From contig JBLILN010000005.1 of NCBI GenBank assembly GCA_047635695.1, positions 45,542-109,541 on the forward strand: a stretch of DNA of 64,000 nucleotides. Reading direction: 5' to 3'. The DNA is from UBA2136 sp047635695. GTDB taxonomy: Bacteria > Pseudomonadota > Alphaproteobacteria > UBA2136. A model generated the notes under the pieces. That model had not been told where the DNA came from. It did no database searches and worked only from the letters and a program-made list of their open reading frames with translations. The translations under genes and the position numbers were made by a program. This document shows, one piece after another, positions 8,416-15,419 of the stretch (its first letter is position 1; each line of letters begins with the position of its first letter).

Positions 8416-8451
8416 ATACTCCTAACAACTTAAAGTAGGAGTATTTTTTTT
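8413..8451 (+). promoter_or_regulatory. Terminator-like hairpin that encloses the luxI ribosome binding site
   Basis: AAAATACTCCT (8413-8423) pairs perfectly with AGGAGTATTTT (8437-8447) and is followed by a run of T (8444-8451) that reaches the luxI ATG at 8452. The AGGAG in the 3' arm is the only Shine-Dalgarno sequence for luxI. In readthrough RNA from luxR it should both terminate transcription and hide the ribosome binding site. Confidence 0.75.
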
Positions 8452-9087
8452 ATGCTAATTTTAGTCAACCAACACAACATGCATCTCTATTCAAGGGAGT
8501 TGGAGTCTATGTTCCAGCTTAGGAAAAAGGTGTTTATAGACAAGCTTGGTTGGGATATTGAGCCAGTGGGCGATATGGAAATTGACCAATTTGACACCTG
8601 TGAAGCCCATTATCTTATATATCTAGATAAAGATAGCAATGCTGTCGGTAGCACACGCCTTATACCAACAACAGAGCCTTATATATTAGGCGATATTTTT
8701 AGTAGCTTAGTTGAAATAGAAGAAGTTCCTCGATGTGCAAGCACTTGGGAAACGACAAGGTTCTGTGCAGACCGACAATATGCACCTATGGATGTTTCCT
8801 GCATCCTTATGGCTGGGATGATAGAGTTTGCTTATGAGTTACGCATAAAAAATTATGTTTCTGTAACTGATGTTCGCCTTGAAAAGCAAATTCAAAGATG
8901 TGGTTGGACACCTCTAAGGTTGGGTTCGGTTCAAAATATCAACGGGTGTCGTGTTGTAGGTAATCGTTTTATGGTTCGTGACCAGTTTTACCAAAGATTG
9001 ACATCAAAATGCCAAGAAAAAAGAGAGGTATATATTCAAAACTTAACAACCCTTTCATTAAATATAAACAAAGACAAGGTGGCATAA
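8452..9087 (+). CDS. LuxI-family acyl-homoserine-lactone synthase
   Basis: The 211-aa protein keeps the invariant LuxI residues: Arg24, Phe28, Trp34, Asp45, Asp48, Arg69, Glu100 and Arg103, in the contexts LRKKVF, EIDQFD, STRLIP and WETTRF. It should make an N-acyl-homoserine lactone from S-adenosylmethionine and an acyl-ACP or acyl-CoA. The acyl chain cannot be predicted. The start at 8452 puts Arg24 exactly at the family position. It is downstream of luxR and followed after 2 bases by a 73-aa gene and then a dioxygenase gene, apparently one transcript. Its own promoter and a hairpin over its ribosome binding site suggest tight control. Confidence 0.95.
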   Translation: MLILVNQHNMHLYSRELESMFQLRKKVFIDKLGWDIEPVGDMEIDQFDTCEAHYLIYLDKDSNAVGSTRLIPTTEPYILGDIFSSLVEIEEVPRCASTWETTRFCADRQYAPMDVSCILMAGMIEFAYELRIKNYVSVTDVRLEKQIQRCGWTPLRLGSVQNINGCRVVGNRFMVRDQFYQRLTSKCQEKREVYIQNLTTLSLNINKDKVA

Positions 9088-9089
9088 AC

Positions 9090-9311
9090 ATGAACACAAA
9101 AAAACGAGATATTATAATGTATGTAGATGGTCAACTCATAAATAATGAAAAAAGTGCTTATAACAACTATCTGATTATCGACCTTGTGAATGCTGTTTGG
9201 TCTTTATCAATGGCAACCAAAGAAGTTGAAGGTTTGGAGTTAATAACTGAGAAGCTTATTGAGTTACTGGATATAATAGATAAGACTATTCCACAGGAGA
9301 ATGCATCATGA
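9090..9311 (+). CDS. Small unknown protein between luxI and phyH
   Basis: This 73-aa protein is mostly helical and acidic (begins MNTKKRDIIMYVDG, with the later segment ELITEKLIELLDIIDK). I chose the ATG at 9090 because AAGGTGG lies 7 bases upstream, whereas the longer frame starting at 9009 overlaps luxI deeply. It starts 2 bases after luxI and overlaps the following dioxygenase gene by 4 bases (ATGA), so translation is likely coupled to both. It has no known domain that I recognise and no membrane segment. A role as partner of LuxI or of the dioxygenase is only a guess from position. Confidence 0.75.
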   Translation: MNTKKRDIIMYVDGQLINNEKSAYNNYLIIDLVNAVWSLSMATKEVEGLELITEKLIELLDIIDKTIPQENAS

Positions 9312-10213
9312 TTCAAACACTTTTAAACAATACGGAATCAAAAAGCATTATTCAAAGTTTAGAGGCTGATGGTGCTGTCATTATTAATGATATGCTAGAT
9401 ATGCACTCATTAAACCTGTTGGAAAGTGAGTGTAATGATACTTTAAAACAAAGAAGAAATTGCAATGGTTACTTCTTTGGTTTTGAAACAAAGCGTGTTG
9501 GTTCTATGGTTGGGAAGTCTAAGTCGTGTAGAGATATGGCGACGAATAGCCTTATCCTTAAAGTTATGGATCACTTTTTATTGCCGCACTGTAGTCAATA
9601 TCAATTGAACTTATCACAGCTCATTTCTATTGGCTCTGGCGAAAAGAGTCAAATTATCCATGCGGATGACCCTATGTTCCCGTTCCCTCACGATAATGAT
9701 ATGCAAGTGATGATAAATGTTATGTGGGCTATTGATGATTTCACAGAAGAAAATGGTGCTACGAATGTTATTACAGGTAGTCATTTATGGGACAGAGATA
9801 GACACCCGACAGGAGATGATACTATAGAGCCAGCGGTTATGAAGAAAGGTTCTTGCCTGATATGGCTTGGTTCAGCAAGACATGGTGGTGGTGCTAACAA
9901 AACATTAACTTCTCGCCGTGGTGTCGTTATAAGTTATAACTTAGGTTGGTTAAAGTCTTCTGATAATCATTTCTTATCTATTTCGAAGGAAGACACAATG
10001 AGCTACCCAAGGAAACTGCAAGAGTTATTGGGATACTTTGTTCACAAGCCAAATTTAAATATGGTTGATGGTGGTGACCCTATTGAAGTTCTACAATCGG
10101 ACAATGATAACGACAGAACTTTCCTAGAGTTTTTACCAGAGGGCGTAGAGAGTGTTTTGAAGGAGCATTATAGTAGTCAAAGTGGTTCTATAAGTGAGGT
10201 TAAATTCAAATAA
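9308..10213 (+). CDS. Phytanoyl-CoA dioxygenase (PhyH) family oxygenase
   Basis: The 301-aa product belongs to the Fe(II)/2-oxoglutarate oxygenases of the PhyH family. The iron ligands are visible as His118-x-Asp120 (IHADDP) and His192 (SARHGGG), and Arg203/Arg204 (TSRRGVV) is suitably placed to bind 2-oxoglutarate. The segment EENGATNVITGSHLWDRDRHP is typical of the family. Members hydroxylate fatty acyl chains and many secondary metabolites. It overlaps the preceding small gene by 4 bases in the luxI transcript, so I infer that it may modify the acyl-homoserine lactone or its acyl precursor, or make a product under quorum control. The substrate is unknown. Confidence 0.88.
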   Translation: MIQTLLNNTESKSIIQSLEADGAVIINDMLDMHSLNLLESECNDTLKQRRNCNGYFFGFETKRVGSMVGKSKSCRDMATNSLILKVMDHFLLPHCSQYQLNLSQLISIGSGEKSQIIHADDPMFPFPHDNDMQVMINVMWAIDDFTEENGATNVITGSHLWDRDRHPTGDDTIEPAVMKKGSCLIWLGSARHGGGANKTLTSRRGVVISYNLGWLKSSDNHFLSISKEDTMSYPRKLQELLGYFVHKPNLNMVDGGDPIEVLQSDNDNDRTFLEFLPEGVESVLKEHYSSQSGSISEVKFK

Positions 10214-10302
10214 TCAATAAAAAGGGTAGGGGCTTGTGTGGTGTATGCTCTCTTTTATGTACTTGGTATAGCTAATTTAAGAGTAATTTGGCATAGACTG
10301 TA

Positions 10303-10399
10303 AGGTGTGCGTAGCAGAGATACGCTTAATCCATGTCGGCACTAATCAAGTCAAAAACTTACGCTTAAGCGGTTGAAATATTTGTCTCACCTAATTGTA
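10303..10399. repeat. att-arm repeat, copy 2, with degenerate core
   Basis: Positions 10321-10399 match copy 1 (7377-7455) at 73 of 79 bases by hand alignment. The preceding 10303-10320 is a decayed version of the tRNA-derived core (ends GCAGAGA, with mismatches and one extra base before it). It lies between the quorum-sensing and the defence parts of the island and looks like the left end of a second, older or related insertion. Confidence 0.75.
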
Positions 10400-10413
10400 G
10401 CGCAATGAATATC

Positions 10414-11325
10414 TCAGTCAATAGTGCTAGGCATGATAAAGCCTAAGCCAGCCAATATTTCATTGCGCATGTCAGCAACCATGCCGTCATCTACTCTGTA
10501 ATAAGAGTCAGGGTCTGCTACCATAGTCATGCTACTCATGTTTATTATTTGTTTGTCATTGTACGAAAAGGATGGAGCTTTAGGGATACACATCCGTAAT
10601 GCGCTAATTTCTGCAAATAGATAATTTTGTGCTAATGAAGGGTGGTCAGCTTCTAAAATTGGCACATGCTCCTTTAGTCGACTAAGCACTTCACCGCTTA
10701 AGTAGTTTTTTGATAAGCAACCGTCACCTATACACAGAACCATGACCAGAGTTTTATACTTGAACATTATAACTCCTGAGTAAGGGCTTGTCCTAAAATC
10801 AAAATCATCATTTTCTGTTTTAAAGGCATATAGACTTGAAGGTAACATGAAGGCATTGCCATCCTTGTAAGACTTCCTTATTAAATCAAAATTAACGTCA
10901 TCAATAATCTGCTTTTGTAGGCTATCATTGCCTAGGCTAGTATCCCTTAAATAGTCGTTGTAGAATAAGCCGTAGTATATCTTGCATAGCCACGCTGAAA
11001 TAATAGCAGCAGAGCTATCATTAACTCCTCCAATGACAGGCATAGAAGGTTCAGAGAGGCATATATCTTCGTATAAAGCATCAACGTCATTCAATAGCTC
11101 TAAGACCCTGCTCTCATAAGCGTTCCCAAAGCCATTGTTGCATGACCTGTGAGCAGGGACTTTTACCCTGCTATATGTTCTTTCATGATTCCCGTATAAA
11201 GTCGCATTTTGAATACCTAATGACCGTAATAAACTATTAGGGATAATATGCTCTAAATCTCTATCCTGTTTACTGTTAATGCCACCTTTACAAAAAAAAC
11301 ATGTATTCTTTAACTCTTCTCTCAT
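10414..11325 (-). CDS. HNH endonuclease-like protein
   Basis: The 303-aa protein has an N-terminal HNH nuclease motif: Cys9-x2-Cys12, Glu25-His26-Ile-Ile-Pro, then His59-x2-Cys62-Asn63-Asn64. The cysteine pairs are usual for zinc-stabilised HNH folds. The remaining 230 residues are unassigned and contain no SAVED domain that I can see, so it is not an obvious Cap5. It is divergent from the CBASS genes with about 145 bases between the start codons, and its stop lies 15 bases from the att-arm repeat. Its place in a defence-bearing island suggests an anti-phage nuclease, but that is inference. Confidence 0.78.
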   Translation of the reverse strand: MREELKNTCFFCKGGINSKQDRDLEHIIPNSLLRSLGIQNATLYGNHERTYSRVKVPAHRSCNNGFGNAYESRVLELLNDVDALYEDICLSEPSMPVIGGVNDSSAAIISAWLCKIYYGLFYNDYLRDTSLGNDSLQKQIIDDVNFDLIRKSYKDGNAFMLPSSLYAFKTENDDFDFRTSPYSGVIMFKYKTLVMVLCIGDGCLSKNYLSGEVLSRLKEHVPILEADHPSLAQNYLFAEISALRMCIPKAPSFSYNDKQIINMSSMTMVADPDSYYRVDDGMVADMRNEILAGLGFIMPSTID

Positions 11326-11469
11326 TGGTCATCCTTTTGCTAACTAATAAATGGGTGGGCATATACAGGTTCTACTATAGGTTGATTATACTTGAAATTA
11401 CGTCAAAACACTAGCAAGTATGTTAAGTATATGATATGTATTACCAACAACATTACATTAGGGGTTTTT

Positions 11470-12423
11470 ATGACAGATAAATGTCAAATACTAGCTTTAA
11501 GTGGCGGTGGCTATAAAGGGCTATTCACAGCAAGTATTATGCACTACTTTGAAGAACAAACAGGCAAACCTATTGCTCAGAATTTTGACTTGCTAGCTGG
11601 TACGTCTATTGGTGGAATACTAGCTCTTGCTGCAGCATTTGAAATACCTATGAGTAAAGTGATTCAAGCATTTAAAGACCATGGTGAGAGCCTTTTTCCT
11701 ACGAAGCGTTTCTATGATGGCATCTTGACAGCTAAATACTCTCAGGAGGCTCTCATTGCGATAATCTCATCTGTATTACCTAAGGGTGCGAAGCTAGGTG
11801 ATGCTCTTCACCCTGTTATTATACCTGCCGTCAATATGACAAAAGGACAGATTCAGATGTTTAAAACACCACATCATGAAAACTTTGTTAATGACCAGCA
11901 TCTTAGTGTGATTGATATTGCATTGGCAACATCTGCAGCTCCTACATACTTCCCATTAGCTGATGTAAAAAACTGTAGGTACGCTGACGGAGGACTTTTT
12001 TCAAATGCACCTGACTTAGCCTCCTTGCACGAAGCTGAACATTTTTGGAGGCTAGATTTAGATAATATTAAGTTAGTTAGCATTGGCGCGCTTTCCTCAA
12101 AATTTTCATTAGACACTAATGTTGATAACGATATGGGGGTGTTGAAGTGGATGGATAACATTCGCCTGATTGAAGTTATGATGGCATCGCAACAACAGCT
12201 CAGTCACCATTTGATGACGCATAAGCTTGGTGAACGCTATTACAGGATTGATGAGAACATAAGCACAGAACAATCAAAATCCATTGGGCTAGATATAGCC
12301 ACGCCACAGACCACATCAACCCTTTTAGGGTTAGGTGAGGAACTTGCTAAAGCCAGCTTTACAGGTTTAAGTAAAGGTGGTGTGTGGAGTCACAAACCAA
12401 AACAACGTATAATAAGGAAATAA
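11470..12423 (+). CDS. capV: CapV-like patatin phospholipase, CBASS effector
   Basis: The 317-aa protein is a patatin-like phospholipase with the oxyanion motif GGGYKG at 12-17, the nucleophile in GTSIGG (Ser46), and the Asp173-Gly-Gly of the catalytic dyad. In CBASS, CapV is switched on by 3',3'-cGAMP and degrades the inner membrane, killing the infected cell. I start it at 11470, where AGGGG precedes the ATG and the protein opens MTDKCQILALSGGG; a longer frame from 11392 adds 26 residues without a ribosome binding site. The CD-NTase gene begins 1 base after its stop, so the two are co-translated. Confidence 0.92.
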   Translation: MTDKCQILALSGGGYKGLFTASIMHYFEEQTGKPIAQNFDLLAGTSIGGILALAAAFEIPMSKVIQAFKDHGESLFPTKRFYDGILTAKYSQEALIAIISSVLPKGAKLGDALHPVIIPAVNMTKGQIQMFKTPHHENFVNDQHLSVIDIALATSAAPTYFPLADVKNCRYADGGLFSNAPDLASLHEAEHFWRLDLDNIKLVSIGALSSKFSLDTNVDNDMGVLKWMDNIRLIEVMMASQQQLSHHLMTHKLGERYYRIDENISTEQSKSIGLDIATPQTTSTLLGLGEELAKASFTGLSKGGVWSHKPKQRIIRK

Positions 12424-12424
12424 C

Positions 12425-13828
12425 ATGGGTACATGTGCACAACTTTTTTACTCTAGTGATTCATCTAAGGAAACACTAACAAGTAGGATTAGCTTAAGTT
12501 CTGAACAGGATGATTTACAGCGTGATAAACACAAGAAGGTTTTTGAGTATCTAAAGGTAGGTCTATCCCGTATATACCCTCAAGAGGCTCAATGGCTGCC
12601 TAGGCTGCAAGGCTCTGTACAGTACGGAACGCAAATAAGACCTATGGCTATAAATGATGAGTATGATATAGACCTTGGTGTATATGCTTTACAACAAAAA
12701 GACGCTACTGAATTTAGCGATGACGCAGCCAACTATAAGGCAAATATTCAAGAGCTTCTTTTGGAGTATTTAGACATTGATGACGACGCTAAAGAGGTTA
12801 TGAACCCTGATAAAAAGTTTTGTTGTAGGTTGCATTTTGTAGGTAATTTTCATGTTGATATTGTCGCTTACCACCAAAATACTGATGAAGACATTAGGCT
12901 TGCAGCAACCAAACATGGTGAATGGGTTAATACCGACCCTAAGAAGATATACGATTGGTTCAAGAATACTGTAAGTGATGTCACCCATAGAGTGCGTATG
13001 AGAAGAATGATAAAATACTTGAAATGCTGGGCAGCACTCCACTTTGATGGTGATAATGATAGTAAACCTTCTTCTATATATTTAACTATCCTTTGTGCTA
13101 ATTCTTATAAAAAGTTAGCAAGAACAGGAGCTATAACTGATAATGATGATGAATGCTTGTATGCTCTTCTAAATGATATTTGCAGCCATGTATCGCCACT
13201 TTATGAACCTTACGAAGAGAATCCTGTAGACCCGACAGAGAATATTTGCAGAATATCTATAACACATTGGGACGCTTTTAAAAGTAAGTTAACGAGTTTT
13301 TTAAGAACTGCTCAGCTGGCAAATTCAGCTGCTCCTATTGAAAGCCCACTACTTTGGGGGGTAGCTTTCAAGCACTTTATGCCACAACCATCAGAGAGTG
13401 TATTGAACAGTACTACCTTACCAGCTTTATGGAATATTCCTGATGTTGAGATAATTGCTAATCACCAGACTGCTAACCGTAGGAACGTTAAGGTTAATGC
13501 GGTGGGACCTATTGGTAAATCTTTTGACTTGCATTTTAAGGTGCAAAACCCTAGTGCATTTCCTGTAGATGCAAGGGTTAAATGGACAATTAGAAATCAT
13601 GGAGCAGAAGCGGGGACTCAAAATGATTTAGGACATGAGAATGAAGAAACAGGTCTATATGAATCTATTCAAGAGAATACTGCTTACAATGGAATACATT
13701 ACGTAGACTGCGTTATATTTTCTGATAGCAACGGTTCTTTGTATGGATATAGGCGTGTACCCGTTAATATTCAAGATAGTTCTCATTTAAGAAACCCTAG
13801 GTCAATACCTAGAGGCCCGAGGCGTTGA
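12425..13828 (+). CDS. CBASS CD-NTase (cyclic-nucleotide synthase, DncV-like) with AGS-C-type C-terminus
   Basis: The 467-aa protein has the nucleotidyltransferase signature of bacterial cGAS-like enzymes: Gly63-Ser64 (LQGSVQYGTQIRP), the metal ligands Asp81 and Asp83 (EYDIDLG), and Asp145 (FHVDIVAY). The opening MGTCAQLF resembles SMODS proteins. After the helical region a beta-rich domain at about 350-455 (SFDLHFKVQNPSAFPVDARV, ... YRRVPVNI) resembles the AGS-C sensor domain. It should make a cyclic dinucleotide upon phage infection; pairing with CapV suggests cGAMP. No cap2/cap3 (E1/E2, JAB) genes follow, so this is a minimal two-gene system. Confidence 0.9.
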   Translation: MGTCAQLFYSSDSSKETLTSRISLSSEQDDLQRDKHKKVFEYLKVGLSRIYPQEAQWLPRLQGSVQYGTQIRPMAINDEYDIDLGVYALQQKDATEFSDDAANYKANIQELLLEYLDIDDDAKEVMNPDKKFCCRLHFVGNFHVDIVAYHQNTDEDIRLAATKHGEWVNTDPKKIYDWFKNTVSDVTHRVRMRRMIKYLKCWAALHFDGDNDSKPSSIYLTILCANSYKKLARTGAITDNDDECLYALLNDICSHVSPLYEPYEENPVDPTENICRISITHWDAFKSKLTSFLRTAQLANSAAPIESPLLWGVAFKHFMPQPSESVLNSTTLPALWNIPDVEIIANHQTANRRNVKVNAVGPIGKSFDLHFKVQNPSAFPVDARVKWTIRNHGAEAGTQNDLGHENEETGLYESIQENTAYNGIHYVDCVIFSDSNGSLYGYRRVPVNIQDSSHLRNPRSIPRGPRR

Positions 13829-13858
13829 TAAGATAACGTTACGTTACGTTCAAATGTG

Positions 13859-13885
13859 AGGGTGGTTTCAATTACAAATCACCCT
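13859..13885. terminator. Hairpin between convergent CBASS and small membrane-protein genes
   Basis: AGGGTG-g-TTT and AAA-t-CACCCT form an interrupted stem spanning the end of the minus-strand gene. There is no T-tract, so it may be a weak bidirectional terminator. Just before it ACGTT is repeated three times in tandem (about 13836-13850). Confidence 0.4.
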
Positions 13886-14063
13886 TAGCGAACACTCTAT
13901 AAAACCCAGCGAATAACAAGCCTATAAAGAATGCATTACCATTTTCCATGTCTACATTAAGCCACCACATCGCTAGAAGCATTCCAATAGAGAGTGCTAT
14001 TAAATCCCCCTTTGATATAGCTCCTTCTTGTAGCCTCTTTTTAGCTTTATCCCAATCCACCAT
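13872..14063 (-). CDS. Small two-helix membrane protein
   Basis: The 63-aa product has a basic N-terminal helix (DWDKAKKRLQEG) and two hydrophobic segments at about 20-36 and 43-59 joined by a short polar loop (NVDMENGN). An AAGGG Shine-Dalgarno lies just upstream of its ATG. I do not recognise the family. It is convergent with the CBASS operon inside the island and next to the broken integrase. Small membrane proteins in such islands are sometimes holin-like or toxin-like, but nothing here proves that. Confidence 0.65.
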   Translation of the reverse strand: MVDWDKAKKRLQEGAISKGDLIALSIGMLLAMWWLNVDMENGNAFFIGLLFAGFYRVFAKGDL

Positions 14064-14260
14064 ATCAGCCCTTTCATTGGTTTTAATTTAATAAACCTTG
14101 ACATTACCCATCAATATGCGTTATTATAAATAAATAAAGCTCGTATATATCCCACCAGAATAGCAGTTAATAAATACCCCCTTAAAGGCGTATCAGGCAC
14201 TCACTAAGCAGCTATTGGTATGCATAATGATAAGAGGTAGCTTACGTAAAGTAAACCACC

Positions 14261-15121
14261 TCAAAAACCCTTAGAAATGTCAACAAATACGGTAGCTTTG
14301 GCATAGTCATAAATATGTGCCCACTTGAAGAACTGTCTATAAAAAGTTAAGAAATTATTCTTTGTGTGATTAGTGCAGTCTCGCTCTGCTAGCTTATCTT
14401 TAATTTTTGTTGCCATGGCTTTGTCTATAGTAGACATTTTAGTGGAAGCTCCTGCATACTCTAATAGTGCATCTTTGAAGCTTGAGTAACGATGCTCCGT
14501 TGCTGACACCCATGAGTTGGTTTTTTCGGCGAAGTATTTATCTATAGCATCTCTTAAGTCAATATTAGCCAATGTGCCATTGAAGGCCAATAGCTCCTTA
14601 CAAAACTGTATGTATGACTTGTTATACAATTCTGCTAGGTTAGCACGACCTTCTTCTTCACGAGCTATGTATGGTACGCCTGCATCCTTACAAGTTTGAA
14701 TTAAACTTTCTTCAAATAGAACATTCTTTTCGTCCATGCTTTCATATAGCTCTATGCTTGAGTGTACACCGCTTAACTGTTATTCCATAAGGCAACCCAG
14801 CCTATTTAACTTATCTTTGCGTTTTACTAAAGACTCTTTAAAGTATTTAGCTAAAGCGTTCTTTATATCAATATAGTCCATACCCGTACCTTGTAACTTT
14901 TCTATAATTAGACCGCCAGAGTAACGCATCATGTCCACATAAGCTAGGGCTTCACGCTTGTTAGGCGTCTGTAAGCTTATTCGAATATGGTCTCGTTTGC
15001 CTTGTGGGTGTAATTCGGGTGGTAATGGATATCGTATGTAATAAATACCATGTCGTGACCTATTGAGGTAAGAGGGGTTAAAAGTCATGTTTGTCGCACC
15101 TTTTTGTAGCACTAAGCGCAA
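14261..15121 (-). pseudogene. Tyrosine integrase remnant (nonsense codon and missing catalytic domain)
   Basis: Two frames, 15121-14780 and 14737-14261, are in the same phase and separated by one TAA at 14780-14782 and a short open stretch. The first part has an arm-binding N-terminus (HGIYYIRYPLPPEL, then ISLQTPNKREALAYV); the likely start is the Met at 15088. The second is the SAM-like core-binding domain (FLTFYRQFFKWAHIYDYAK). The frame ends at 14261, before the catalytic domain with its R...HxxR...Y residues, and no such sequence follows. It begins 65 bases or less from the 3' end of tRNA-Met, the usual place for the integrase of a tRNA-borne island. Confidence 0.85.
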
Positions 15122-15149
15122 TTGACTGATAACTATTTGATTTTGTGGG

Positions 15150-15169
15150 AAATGGTGGCGATGCAGAGA
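15150..15169. repeat. Proximal attachment-site copy in tRNA-Met
   Basis: This 20-bp block is identical to 7357-7376 and includes the tRNA 3' end with CCA. It marks the right boundary of the 7.8-kb island and leaves the tRNA intact. Confidence 0.85.
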
Positions 15170-15229
15170 CTTGAACTCCGGACCTTTGGATTATGATTCC
15201 ACTGCTCTAACCAACTGAGCTACATCGCC
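15153..15229 (-). tRNA. tRNA-Met (CAT), elongator type
   Basis: The 77-base minus-strand gene folds into a full cloverleaf: acceptor GGCGATG/CATCGCC, D-stem GCTC/GAGC, anticodon loop ATCATAA with anticodon CAT, T-arm CGGAG-TTCAAGT-CTCTG, discriminator A and encoded CCA. The first anticodon-stem pair is G27:A43, a mismatch. I prefer elongator Met over the lysidine-type Ile tRNA because the acceptor and loop look Met-like, and over initiator because position 1 pairs with 72. It lacks a terminator of its own because the island has displaced it. Confidence 0.92.
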
Positions 15230-15419
15230 ATTACTGTCTGCATAATACAAAGTTATTTTTTTCTGTCAAGAGGTGAAGTGGTTAATATCAAAAAAAAGTC
15301 TAAAAATTATTCAAAAAGGTGCAATATCGTTGACTTTTTTTGCCTAGGCTCTATGCTGTATAGCGTGACAAAGTCATAGAGAAATTAAAGAAATAAAATG
15401 TAATAGGAAACAAAACCTT

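Noticed and set aside
7377..10399. CRISPR array suspected from the repeated 79-base blocks
   Set aside because: There are only two copies about 3 kb apart and no spacers or cas genes; the link to the tRNA-derived core fits attachment sites.
14738..14782. Programmed stop-codon readthrough in the integrase
   Set aside because: The catalytic domain is missing as well, so simple decay explains the TAA better than regulated readthrough.
15153..15229. tRNA-Ile2 (lysidine type) as identity of the CAT tRNA
   Set aside because: Acceptor stem and anticodon loop resemble elongator Met more; only a full tRNA inventory could settle this completely.
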